The notes under the pieces were generated by a model. It saw only the letters and a program-made list of their open reading frames with translations, made no database searches and was not told the origin of the DNA. Shown here in pieces: positions 18,407 through 26,474 of a DNA stretch of 64,000 nt. The translations under genes were made by a program, and so were the position numbers. The stretch's first letter is position 1. Each line of letters opens with the position of its first letter. This DNA is from Paenibacillus baekrokdamisoli (lineage in GTDB: Bacteria; Bacillota; Bacilli; Paenibacillales; Paenibacillaceae), in the NCBI RefSeq assembly GCF_003945345.1, contig NZ_AP019308.1, forward strand, positions 1,240,001-1,304,000, written 5' to 3'.

Positions 18407-20764
18407 CTAGTTGACTATTTTCTTGGCAACTGCCGTGAGATCAAGAATATCAATAATACCGTCACCGTTTATATCAGCTATCTTTGCATTTTCCCAATCT
18501 GGACTGCTGCTGTTTTTGCCGTAATGAGCCGATACAATGGCAAGATCGCCAATTGAAATTTTGCCATCCTCATTTAAATCGCCTGGACCTCCTCCTTTAA
18601 TGACTTCTATAGGAACGGAAGAAGTAGCTGCTTGATATTCATTTCCTTTAACGTCCCCTAGAACAGCATTGGTAACGGAGATTAAGCCTGTTGTCGTCTT
18701 TGAGACCTTTTTTGATTTAAAGGTAAGCTCTACGATTGGCGTGTCACCGGTAACCGCGTGCTCTGGACCTGCACTGGCGATTATTAGACGAAGCTTTCCA
18801 GAGGTTTCCTTATCAACTTCGACGAGAGAGATACCTTCATATACGGATCTAACAGACACAAACTCCATAACCGCTGGGTTATAATCTATCTTGATGTCCT
18901 GTGCGTAAATAGGGAGTGTATTATTACTCAATCCAAAGCTCACTTTAAATTCTGTTCCAGACGTGATCGAGCTCATATTAGCGGTTAAGGTGCTTTTGAA
19001 AGTTGTTGGCTGATCCGGTTTCTTCAGACTGAAATCATCAACATAATAATTGCCGGTACCCGCTTCCGATTCTGTGTAGATTCGTGCGTAATTCAATTTG
19101 CCCGTCCAAGTAATTTTTGCCGAACCGGATGAACGCACCCAGCTTTCATTATCAACGCTAACAAACGATCCATTAAAGTAATGATCACCTGTACTATCGT
19201 TGATAAATATATTTGCATACATGGTTTGCTTATCTTTCGATTCCGTACGCAGCATGACTCCGAAATCATAGGTTCCTTGTCCGTTGCTTAACAATATAGA
19301 TTTGATATCCTGCATTGCACCCGTATAATTCATACTTCTTGCACTTATTTGAAGCGCATTCGAACCTGAGTTCACAGGATCTGTAATGGGTGTAAGTGTG
19401 CTTGGATTGTACGCTGTCCATCCGGTCAAGCCATCTTCAAAGCCCGGATTTCTGAGAAGTTCACCCATGCCTTCCGTCGGCAAAGCATAAAGCCGTCCCT
19501 CACCAGGAGCAAAGTCAGCCGATATCACGCCTGTTAACGCATTATAGTTTGTATTTTCCTCTAAGCCTGTAGTTTTGGAGATTTCTGTAATCTTAGTAGG
19601 GTTTGAATTGATATGGAAAGAGAGCGTTGATGAATTGGTATAATCTCTATTTACTGCCATAATATATTTCCTGCCGCTTGCATCAGTGAAATAGGAGATG
19701 ATCACGTTATCGTTTGTATTTTCAGGCTTCCAGAAAAAATCGGAGGGCACAGCTACAGTTCCGGCTGCCATCTTACCTGAATGGTATACATCAACTGAAT
19801 TCAATTTCATTAAAATGGGGCCCCACGCTTCAATTTGCGCATTCAAGTTTTGGAACGGTTTGTACAGATCCGTCTTTGTTCCGTCTAAATTAATGATTCC
19901 CCCATCGAAAGGCATGCCCGGGTGCCAATACGGAAACCAATACAGAGCCTTCATACCATACGCAAGAGATGTAAATACGTTGTACCTCAATTCGTTCTCT
20001 ACCGGACGCCTCATATCATAATAACCCGTCGCTTGTATGTAGGCACCTGTCTTCAAATCATGCTCCAGACCCTTTTCCCTGATAATTTTTAAGTTCGTGT
20101 AATAATCGTCTAAGATGTCAAAATTAGTCTCACCATTGGTTCTGAACGGATAATTATCGAATGTTAAATATTTTAGATCGGGAGTTGCTGCGATGACTTG
20201 ATCCACGTACTTTACATATTCCGGTTTATTCCAAACATACGGTAACAAATTCAAATACGGTATTGAATCCGGATCATTTTTCAAAAATTGTTGATAAGCA
20301 TGCCCTGCATAATTGACATTGGGGAAGAGGGGCTCGTCCATTACGTAATATCCACCCAAACCAGGGAGACCTTTATAATCGTTCACCATAGCAGCAATTT
20401 CTGCGTCAGTAGCTGTATTATCATAGACTTTATCGAATCTTGAATCAGCAACTACAGCTTTCATTCCTCGTTCAGCCGCTAATTTGAGCATCTTCTTGTT
20501 GTCTTCTATCGTATTCAAATCTGTGGAAGCGACATTAATAATCCAGTTTACATGTCCATCCTTGAGATAATCGTATTGAGTCTCGTTGGTGGAAGCAGCA
20601 GGAGGCACCCAGAATACGCCGATCTGAAATTCCTCATTCGAAGCTGAAGCCGGCTTGGCAGTCATCATACTCAGAATTAAGCCCATTGCTACAAAAAAAC
20701 AAAACCCTGCAATACCTCTGGGACTTTTGATCAGTTCCACTCGCAACATTCTCCTTTGTAACAC
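18407..20764 (-). CDS. Secreted multidomain glycosidase-like protein with carbohydrate-binding, cohesin and type I dockerin modules
   Basis: 785 residues. A signal peptide covers about 1-42 (A-S-A-S). A TIM-barrel-like catalytic region (about 45-430) contains Y-Y-V-M-D-E-P, in which the acidic residue may be catalytic, as in GH42-like folds. A CBM4/9-type jelly roll (about 435-590, N-P-G-F-E-D-G-L-T-G-W) and a cohesin domain (about 595-715) follow. A type I dockerin has two calcium loops, D-L-N-E-D-G-K-I-S-I-G-D and D-I-N-G-D-G-I-I-D-I-L-D. The outermost start is GTG 20764, but TTG 20746 or GTG 20740 sit better behind AAAGGAG. It is upstream of the SLH cohesin gene on the same strand. Confidence 0.82.
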   Translation of the reverse strand: MLQRRMLRVELIKSPRGIAGFCFFVAMGLILSMMTAKPASASNEEFQIGVFWVPPAASTNETQYDYLKDGHVNWIINVASTDLNTIEDNKKMLKLAAERGMKAVVADSRFDKVYDNTATDAEIAAMVNDYKGLPGLGGYYVMDEPLFPNVNYAGHAYQQFLKNDPDSIPYLNLLPYVWNKPEYVKYVDQVIAATPDLKYLTFDNYPFRTNGETNFDILDDYYTNLKIIREKGLEHDLKTGAYIQATGYYDMRRPVENELRYNVFTSLAYGMKALYWFPYWHPGMPFDGGIINLDGTKTDLYKPFQNLNAQIEAWGPILMKLNSVDVYHSGKMAAGTVAVPSDFFWKPENTNDNVIISYFTDASGRKYIMAVNRDYTNSSTLSFHINSNPTKITEISKTTGLEENTNYNALTGVISADFAPGEGRLYALPTEGMGELLRNPGFEDGLTGWTAYNPSTLTPITDPVNSGSNALQISARSMNYTGAMQDIKSILLSNGQGTYDFGVMLRTESKDKQTMYANIFINDSTGDHYFNGSFVSVDNESWVRSSGSAKITWTGKLNYARIYTESEAGTGNYYVDDFSLKKPDQPTTFKSTLTANMSSITSGTEFKVSFGLSNNTLPIYAQDIKIDYNPAVMEFVSVRSVYEGISLVEVDKETSGKLRLIIASAGPEHAVTGDTPIVELTFKSKKVSKTTTGLISVTNAVLGDVKGNEYQAATSSVPIEVIKGGGPGDLNEDGKISIGDLAIVSAHYGKNSSSPDWENAKIADINGDGIIDILDLTAVAKKIVN

Positions 20765-20882
20765 GATTTTTTCGAATTCAAGTTTACTTTACAGCTGTGA
20801 GTAATTTAAATCCTTTCATGAACGATAAATATCCCCTCCCCTCGATTATTTAACGCGCAGCATAATTCCTGTCTTATGCATT

Positions 20883-20896
20883 TGATAGCGCATACA
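20883..20896 (-). promoter_or_regulatory. Possible cre site upstream of the dockerin gene
   Basis: On the minus strand, TGTATGCGCTATCA matches the cre consensus except one base in the left arm. It lies about 120 bases upstream of the start region, so CcpA control of the surface glycosidase pair is plausible. This is a single degenerate match. Confidence 0.35.
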
Positions 20897-20969
20897 TTTG
20901 TGTACACCGCTAATATAAACTTACTTCTAAGCGAAACATATGTCAGGTTTTTAGCAGTCGTATGTTTAT

Positions 20970-21143
20970 TTTTATGCAATCCTGAAATATTATCAGCTTA
21001 ACGTTGAAAATCCGGAAAAAGCGATCTCGCAGCATCTTAAAGTTCTCCGAGAGGCCAATTTGGAGTGCGTGAAGAGAAGGACGCAGCAAAAAAACTTCAT
21101 GCTGGAAACAAATCCTGATTCGGGAGGGGGGGGAGGCATCTAA
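20970..21143 (+). pseudogene. Remnant of an ArsR-family winged-helix regulator
   Basis: A stop-to-stop frame from about 20955 to TAA 21141-21143 encodes A-I-S-Q-H-L-K-V-L-R-E-A-N-L, followed by V-K-R-R, which is the recognition-helix and wing sequence of ArsR-type repressors. The upstream part (I-L-K-Y-Y-Q-L-N-V) fits degraded helices before it. There is no start codon or RBS, and the frame ends in a glycine run encoded by a G-tract. No metal-binding residues remain. I read it as a decayed fragment, not a working gene. Confidence 0.55.
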
Positions 21144-21157
21144 CACAGTGAACAACA

Positions 21158-21203
21158 AAGCGGGCATCCAAGGAAGCAAATTCGCTTCTTTGGATGCCCG
21201 CTT
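21158..21203 (-). terminator. Terminator of the ytxJ-like gene
   Basis: A near-perfect inverted repeat of about 20 bp (21158-21177 with 21184-21203, one mismatch) lies just beyond the stop of the leftward bacilliredoxin-like gene. On the minus strand the stem is followed by a modest T-rich stretch. Confidence 0.7.
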
Positions 21204-21235
21204 CTATTACCAATTCGATACAAGGCTAAATGAAC

Positions 21236-21577
21236 TTAGTCCATGACCGCTTTCATATGTGCTTCCGTAATTGCCCAGTGAGTAGCACTCCAATATTTCT
21301 CTTTGTTCTTCACGAGAATGATTTGGGGTGATTCGTGCTTCACAGCTACATCCTCAGCGATTTGGTTGGAGACGGGACGGGATTCGATGACTTTGACAAG
21401 TGCGAAATCGGCGTCGGCATTCTCATTATTTTTGAGAAATTTATTGAATTCATCGTAAGCATTTGCGCTTACCGGACATGTCGTGCTGTGCTTGAAAACA
21501 ACGAGTGGACGAGCACTCGAACTTTCCAATGCAGCCTTCCATTCCTCTACGGTTTGAATCTCTTTTACTTGCGACAT
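21236..21577 (-). CDS. ytxJ: Bacillithiol-system monothiol protein YtxJ/BrxC
   Basis: 113 residues, cytoplasmic, thioredoxin-like. The single-cysteine active site T-T-C-P-V-S-A and the following helix match the YtxJ (BrxC) family, which acts in bacillithiol redox balance. S-P-Q-I-I-L-V supplies the cis-proline-type loop. I chose the ATG at 21577 because AAGGAG lies about 8 bases before it; an in-frame start at 21610 would leave the ribosome site inside the gene. It is monocistronic. Its presence implies that the host uses bacillithiol, as Bacillus relatives do. Confidence 0.85.
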   Translation of the reverse strand: MSQVKEIQTVEEWKAALESSSARPLVVFKHSTTCPVSANAYDEFNKFLKNNENADADFALVKVIESRPVSNQIAEDVAVKHESPQIILVKNKEKYWSATHWAITEAHMKAVMD

Positions 21578-21697
21578 GTTCATTTCTCCTTCACTATAGG
21601 CAAACTGCACCAGTTATATATAGAATATCTGTACTTATTCTAATGAATTATAACATAGCAAGAATCACAAAACATCTCGCTTCGCCCAAAGGGAGGA

Positions 21698-23620
21698 TTA
21701 TTTCATTTGCAGGAGCGTTGTCCAAAGGTCTGAGCTTTCAAACCCAAGACGCCATATAGCAACACCAGCCAAATCGTATTTCTTGGCGATCGCGATACGT
21801 GCTTTCACGGTATCCGTCGTTTCTGCCCAGAATATATGGGTGAAACCGTCTTTGGAATAGGTGTATTTCATCTGTCCCGCATTGGGATCGAAGACGCCTT
21901 GGGCGCCTTGTGATTGAATGATGGAAGGGATATCCTTCATGTAAACCGCTTTGTTATCTACGAGTGCACCTGCAGCATCCAAACGCCATTCACGAACATA
22001 GAAAGGTACACCGAGCATTAATTTGCTGCGTGGGATACCGTAAGCTAGGAACTGATTAACACCTTCCTCGACCCAAGGCAATTCCCCTACAGATCCAGCC
22101 TCGTCTCCATTCTGCCAATGCTGATCATATGCCATAATCATAATCGTATCCACAATTCCGGCAAGTGCGGCATGGTCGTAAGCAGTCTTCGCATCCCATT
22201 TGATATCCCCTCTAGGAAGATCGATGGAAACGGTCAATCCAGCGAGATGGGCAGCTGTAGTCAGATTGCGAACGAATGCAGTATAGTTGGCCCTATCACT
22301 ACCGGATAAAGCTTCGAAATCTAGGTTAATCCCATCAGCGCCCAATGTTTGTAATTTGCCGACAAGCGATTGGATAAATCGTTTCTGTGCATCTGCATTT
22401 TTCAAGAAAGCGGTAGTCAGCTTCGCATCGAATTGGTTATTCACCAGTGGTGTTAGCTTCATGTTCGATTGCTTCAAGGAAGTGACGAGTGCTGCATCTG
22501 AATAGTCATTCATCGATCCATCGGCAGAACCAAGCTCGAACCAGGAGGGGGAGTCATAATCCAGCCCTTGTGTTTGACCCACTTGATTCAAAATCGTCGA
22601 CGTTCGAGAAGAACCATTCCATCCCAAATATTGAAGCTTGATCTTATTGTTCCATATGGCTCGGCCCTCTGAAGTAGAGACTGTCGAATTAGAGAACTGC
22701 GCGGCATAATTCACAGCGCTAGCACGGGTATAGAAGGAACGAAGGGGCGTAGTCCCTTGTGTTACGGTTAAATAAGGGATATTCGTCCACCATACGAGAC
22801 CGTCTTTGGTTACTGTAGAGCCGAGCAGACTTTTGGCATAAGCTACTGCACTGTCAATGGTGTAAACGCTCTTAACAGGTGAACCGTTTTGGTTCACGGT
22901 AAAGCTAGGGGTGTTACTATGAACAATAAGTCCAGTTTCTACATTTACAACCTTGCTTCCATATACCTTAGCGGATGCACGAATGGCGTCGAGCAGGAAA
23001 GGGTACAATGCACCGCCCATTGATTCGCCATTAAGCATAATATCGTATTGAGGTAGTCCTTTACGCTGTGTTTCTTTCTGAGTGGAAGTGAGGTTATCCC
23101 ATATCCATTGATTAGAAGATAAATCGATTATATGTATGTTACTGAATGCTTTTGCGGTTTTCTTGGCATCCGCTATTGTAGCAAAGCTCCAAGTGGATAA
23201 GGTTTTATCGCCTTGGAACAACTGAAACCTCGGATAGGAGCTTGATATGTATCCTGGCTGCTCAAGGTCGCGAATTTGAGCGAATTTGAGCTTGCTTGCG
23301 AACTGTTTGGCATCCACAAGGGTACGGAATTCACGCGCTGGCGTCGTAAACCCGTTCTCATAAACTTTAAACTTAGGGAAGTTGTCCCACACCCAAAGTC
23401 TGCCTGTTATTTTCTCGACATGTGAATAAGAGAAATTACGGGCATACTCGATAGCCGCAGAATCGGTATGAAATTCCTTAAGTGCTTTATCGCTCTGATA
23501 GACTCGATATTTGGTCGTATTGTCCTTAATCGAGGTTGTCGCTCCTGCTGATACGTTCGTTGCCAAACCGGCTTGCAAGGCCATTGTAAGGGCAATAGTT
23601 AATGTCCATTTTTTCTGCAT
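21698..23620 (-). CDS. Secreted GH18 glycosidase with six N-terminal repeats
   Basis: 640 residues. A signal peptide covers about 1-26. Six degenerate repeats of about 45 residues occupy about 37-328. Each starts with an aromatic-x-V/L-x-x-x-G pattern, carries an alanine-rich helix (D-S-A-A-I-E-Y-A, S-A-V-A-Y-A-K), and most end in W-x-N. The GH18 barrel follows, with the D-G-I-N-L-D-F-E signature and E436 as predicted acid/base, then M-A-Y-D-Q-H and a final W-R-L-G-F. Relatives include YaaH/YdhD-type spore cortex enzymes and wall glycosidases, though this one lacks LysM domains. Peptidoglycan or chitin-like substrate is inferred. It stands alone between leftward genes. Confidence 0.85.
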   Translation of the reverse strand: MQKKWTLTIALTMALQAGLATNVSAGATTSIKDNTTKYRVYQSDKALKEFHTDSAAIEYARNFSYSHVEKITGRLWVWDNFPKFKVYENGFTTPAREFRTLVDAKQFASKLKFAQIRDLEQPGYISSSYPRFQLFQGDKTLSTWSFATIADAKKTAKAFSNIHIIDLSSNQWIWDNLTSTQKETQRKGLPQYDIMLNGESMGGALYPFLLDAIRASAKVYGSKVVNVETGLIVHSNTPSFTVNQNGSPVKSVYTIDSAVAYAKSLLGSTVTKDGLVWWTNIPYLTVTQGTTPLRSFYTRASAVNYAAQFSNSTVSTSEGRAIWNNKIKLQYLGWNGSSRTSTILNQVGQTQGLDYDSPSWFELGSADGSMNDYSDAALVTSLKQSNMKLTPLVNNQFDAKLTTAFLKNADAQKRFIQSLVGKLQTLGADGINLDFEALSGSDRANYTAFVRNLTTAAHLAGLTVSIDLPRGDIKWDAKTAYDHAALAGIVDTIMIMAYDQHWQNGDEAGSVGELPWVEEGVNQFLAYGIPRSKLMLGVPFYVREWRLDAAGALVDNKAVYMKDIPSIIQSQGAQGVFDPNAGQMKYTYSKDGFTHIFWAETTDTVKARIAIAKKYDLAGVAIWRLGFESSDLWTTLLQMK

Positions 23621-23824
23621 GTGCTAGAAATCCACTCCTCTCCCAATCTACTCTATTAGACGCCAGAGTGAGGGAGAGGTTGCGATAAATTCGACATTTT
23701 TCGATATTCCCATTATTTAGGGAGTGAAAAGAAACGGCTAACGCTGTCCTATGTCAGCGAGGCAAGCTTCTTCCACAAAAATATCAGAAAAGGATAGGCG
23801 AATGTTGTAATTTCTGGTATTTAC

Positions 23825-23864
23825 AAAAAAAAACGGGCGCAGAAGACAATCCCTGCACCCGTTT
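23825..23864 (-). terminator. Terminator of the 24593-23875 operon
   Basis: On the minus strand, ACGGGTGCAG pairs with CTGCGCCCGT (one G-U pair), followed by a run of nine T residues. It lies 10 bases after the stop of the DUF2653 gene. Confidence 0.88.
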
Positions 23865-23874
23865 ACATAAACTA

Positions 23875-24156
23875 TTAATCATCTTCAATATCTGCCCAAA
23901 ATTCTTCATCCGCATCAAGTTTAATTTGGGATCGGAATTTGCGAATCTGATATTGTTTCAATAAATACTGTTCAATCGCTTCAAGTATATTCGCTTCTAC
24001 AACATACTGGCTGCGTCCGCTCACCCACACTTCAGCTGTGTAACCGTATTGTTCATCCCAAGACAACTGAACTTCCACATCCGATGGCGAGACTCCTCGA
24101 CGATCAGCCATGTGGAGACAGACTGCGTTAATAATCTCATCGGTGTAGATTCTCAT
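23875..24156 (-). CDS. DUF2653 (YxcD-like) small protein
   Basis: 93 residues, acidic, no signal peptide. The pattern I-I-N-A-V-C-L-H-M-A near the N terminus and a central S-W-D-E-Q-Y-G-Y-T-A-E-V-W match the uncharacterised DUF2653 family of Bacillales. Its start lies 2 bases after the stop of the preceding membrane protein gene, so the two are translationally coupled. No biochemical role is known to me. Confidence 0.75.
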   Translation of the reverse strand: MRIYTDEIINAVCLHMADRRGVSPSDVEVQLSWDEQYGYTAEVWVSGRSQYVVEANILEAIEQYLLKQYQIRKFRSQIKLDADEEFWADIEDD

Positions 24157-24158
24157 CG

Positions 24159-24593
24159 TTAGTGGCGTCTCCGATCATCTGGATAGGTTGTTTTACGACG
24201 ATTGCGGAAGTAGAGGAAGATACTTCGGATCGCGGCAATCACAATAAAGATCGCTAGAACGTTAACGAGTAATCCAAGGAAATTCCCTAGAAAACCGCTG
24301 CCAAACATACTGCCGAACAGCAAGCCTGCAATGCCGCCAATCATTAACCCTTTCATCAAGCCGCCGCCGCTAAAAAATCCACGATTAGCCGTTGTGCCCG
24401 ATTTGGCCGCTCCAGTTCCTGAAGTGCTTCCAGGCGTACTTTTATTTACATTTTCAGCCGGCTTAGCTGGCGTCTGCGTATAGCTTTTCTTAGGCGATTT
24501 CATACCACCGAACTTGGGTCTAGCATCAACGGATCCTGCGCTGAAAGCGAGGAAAAGAGTGAACGCCATCAGTAACAATAAGCTTTTTTTCAT
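24159..24593 (-). CDS. Small secreted/membrane protein with Tim44-like N-terminal layout
   Basis: 144 residues. A signal peptide (about 1-25, A-G-S-V-D-A) is followed by a Thr/Ser/Pro-rich linker, a glycine-rich amphipathic segment (M-I-G-G-I-A-G-L-L-F-G), and one strong transmembrane helix (about 105-128). An arginine-rich tail ends in histidine. Similar bacterial proteins are often annotated as Tim44-like for their glycine-rich N-terminal region, but the Tim44 lipid-binding domain itself is absent. It forms a two-gene operon with the DUF2653 gene. Confidence 0.7.
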   Translation of the reverse strand: MKKSLLLLMAFTLFLAFSAGSVDARPKFGGMKSPKKSYTQTPAKPAENVNKSTPGSTSGTGAAKSGTTANRGFFSGGGLMKGLMIGGIAGLLFGSMFGSGFLGNFLGLLVNVLAIFIVIAAIRSIFLYFRNRRKTTYPDDRRRH

Positions 24594-24725
24594 TTGTTAA
24601 TCTCCTTCTGAGCCTGCGCTCGAACATCTGTTATTGCCTTTCCGTACAATTACGTCTAATATAATCAAAGGTTTCAACTTTCATTCTTATTTCATGAATG
24701 ATCTTTATGAATATGGGGGATAACG

Positions 24726-25301
24726 ATGACTAATTACGAGTATCCATCAGCATATATTGCTTTTCTGGTTGAGTTTCACGCGACCCGTGATTATTTTGAA
24801 TGTCATGAGCTTTTAGAGGAGTATTGGAAAAACAATCCAGAGGATGGGCTTGGCGATACTTGGGTAGGTCTAATCAAAGTGGCAGTAGGCTCTTACCATC
24901 AACGAAGAGGCAATCTTGTAGGTGCTCTGAAAATGCTTCATCAAGCTATTACTTTATTGACTGAAGAAGCAGCAGCTCACGTAGGTCTTGATGGAGTCAA
25001 GCTCAGGACGCTCATTAGCGCCAGAATTGAAGCGATTGAGCATCATGTACCTTTCACCGATATGGAGCTGCCGATACGGGATAGGGATCTATTGAAACGC
25101 TGCCAAGTGATGTCCATCAAGGAAGGACTGGTTTGGTCAGCCCCCAGCAGCGGGAAGGACCAATTGCTGCACCGGCACACGCTGCGGGATCGGAGTGCGG
25201 TCATCGCTGCTCGTGCTGCAGCTGCAAGAGCAAAAGCTGCAAGGAACGGTATTAACGGCAATAGCAGCAATAACAGCAAAAACGGCGATAACGGGAATTA
25301 A
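24726..25301 (+). CDS. DUF309 domain protein with low-complexity tail
   Basis: 191 residues. DUF309 covers about residues 5-85, with the family signature F-x-C-H-E-x-L-E-x-x-W and a downstream H-Q-R-R-G-N. This is a small helical fold with conserved His and Glu that may bind metal. The last about 35 residues are alanine/arginine and then asparagine/glycine rich and probably disordered. ATG 24726 lies after GGGGGATAACG. It is monocistronic and convergent with the carbonic anhydrase gene. Function unknown. Confidence 0.78.
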   Translation: MTNYEYPSAYIAFLVEFHATRDYFECHELLEEYWKNNPEDGLGDTWVGLIKVAVGSYHQRRGNLVGALKMLHQAITLLTEEAAAHVGLDGVKLRTLISARIEAIEHHVPFTDMELPIRDRDLLKRCQVMSIKEGLVWSAPSSGKDQLLHRHTLRDRSAVIAARAAAARAKAARNGINGNSSNNSKNGDNGN

Positions 25302-25325
25302 TCTATCTCTCCCTAATTAACGAAC

Positions 25326-25376
25326 AAAAGAGCTTAGAAGCACGCCATAATTGGCCTGCATCTAAGCTCTTTTTCA
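25326..25376. terminator. Bidirectional terminator between DUF309 and carbonic anhydrase genes
   Basis: AAAAGAGCTTAGA (25327-25339) pairs with TCTAAGCTCTTTT (25361-25373), flanked by A- and T-runs, midway between two convergent stops. Confidence 0.85.
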
Positions 25377-25392
25377 CATTTCAAGCTACGTG

Positions 25393-25980
25393 TCATTTCG
25401 CTTTATTCTTTAATTTCAGTGCTTCATAGCCATCTACAACCAGATCCAGTTTCCCGGTTTCCGGGTGAATAATAAGCCCGTGTACGGGCGTCGTGGCTGA
25501 GAGAAGGGGATGGTTGCTAATAATGCTCACGCTTCTCTCCACGCTTTCCTGTACACTGTCGAAGCCGGTTAACCAACGCTCAAGATGCATACCCGAATTG
25601 CGAAGGGTTGTGATCGTTTCCTCCGTCACGCCGCTTTCGAGCATATGATGGATGACGGAGTCTGGGTTAAGCCCCGTCATTCCGCAATCATAGTGGCCAA
25701 TAACAACGACTTCATCAGCCCCAAGCTCATAGGTTGCAATAAGAATACTGCGCATGATATTACCGAATGGCTGGGTAACGATAGCGCCGGCGTTCTTAAT
25801 AATTTTGGCATCTCCATTCCGCAGATTGAGTGCTTTTGGAAGGAGCTCTGTCAATCTTGCATCCATACAGGTGACAAGAACCATTTTCTTGTCGGGGAAA
25901 CGGTTAGTTAAGTATTTTTCATATTCACGGTTTTCGACGAATTGTTCATTATATGCCAAGATTTCTTTAATATTGTTCAT
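25393..25980 (-). CDS. Beta-class carbonic anhydrase
   Basis: 195 residues, cytoplasmic. It interconverts CO2 and bicarbonate. The zinc ligands and catalytic dyad are visible: C38, D40 and R42 in T-C-M-D-A-R-L, with H96 and C99 in G-H-Y-D-C-G-M. Length and the short N-terminal helix fit the minimal (YtiB-like) beta class. It supplies bicarbonate for carboxylases. It is monocistronic, with a terminator shared with the convergent DUF309 gene. Confidence 0.9.
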   Translation of the reverse strand: MNNIKEILAYNEQFVENREYEKYLTNRFPDKKMVLVTCMDARLTELLPKALNLRNGDAKIIKNAGAIVTQPFGNIMRSILIATYELGADEVVVIGHYDCGMTGLNPDSVIHHMLESGVTEETITTLRNSGMHLERWLTGFDSVQESVERSVSIISNHPLLSATTPVHGLIIHPETGKLDLVVDGYEALKLKNKAK

Positions 25981-26048
25981 TGTTTATCACCAATCCTTAT
26001 CCAAAACAGTATGTTTTCACTAAAATGCAATCTCTCTATTGTTTCGAT

Positions 26049-26366
26049 TTACTTCAAAAGGCGCAGATTTGCGGTATAAATTTGGTTGTCGCTGCTGAGG
26101 CTGAATGAGTGGCGAGCTTCGTTGTAATCGATCTTCAGATTGGGCTCGAAGAATACTTCGTAACGGGGCTCGTACCAGACAGAATAGGGCTTACCCTCAC
26201 CTAATTTATCATCCTCATAGGGCTTGTTAACGATTTGAAGGGTAGGCACACCGCTTACGACGCAGCCGCAGCCTTCGGTATCATATAAGAGCTTTAAGCT
26301 TTTGCTGCCATCCGTTAAATGCTCGGAAAGATGTCCGATTGCAGAAGAAGTAAATGTAAAATTCAT
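26049..26366 (-). CDS. HesB/IscA-like (YqkB-type) small protein
   Basis: 105 residues. It starts with the F-T-x-S-A-I-x-H-L pattern of the HesB/IscA fold and has a single C-G-C motif (residues about 33-35) instead of the three spaced cysteines of true A-type iron-sulphur carriers. That is characteristic of the YqkB branch in Bacillales. Iron-sulphur cluster binding is therefore possible but not shown by the sequence. It is transcribed divergently from the carboxypeptidase gene. Confidence 0.75.
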   Translation of the reverse strand: MNFTFTSSAIGHLSEHLTDGSKSLKLLYDTEGCGCVVSGVPTLQIVNKPYEDDKLGEGKPYSVWYEPRYEVFFEPNLKIDYNEARHSFSLSSDNQIYTANLRLLK

Positions 26367-26474
26367 CGTTGTTGCTCCCTTCGACTTCCAGATTCCTTTA
26401 TTACCGATTAAAGTTGATTATAAGGTTTGTAAAAAGTATGATCAAGTAGAAGCTTTGAGAAAGGTGGATGTAAG

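Noticed and set aside
21121-21138. G-rich run as a second G-quadruplex
   Set aside because: G-runs are nearly continuous without clear separate loops, and it lies in a decayed reading frame; weaker than the site at 18381-18396.
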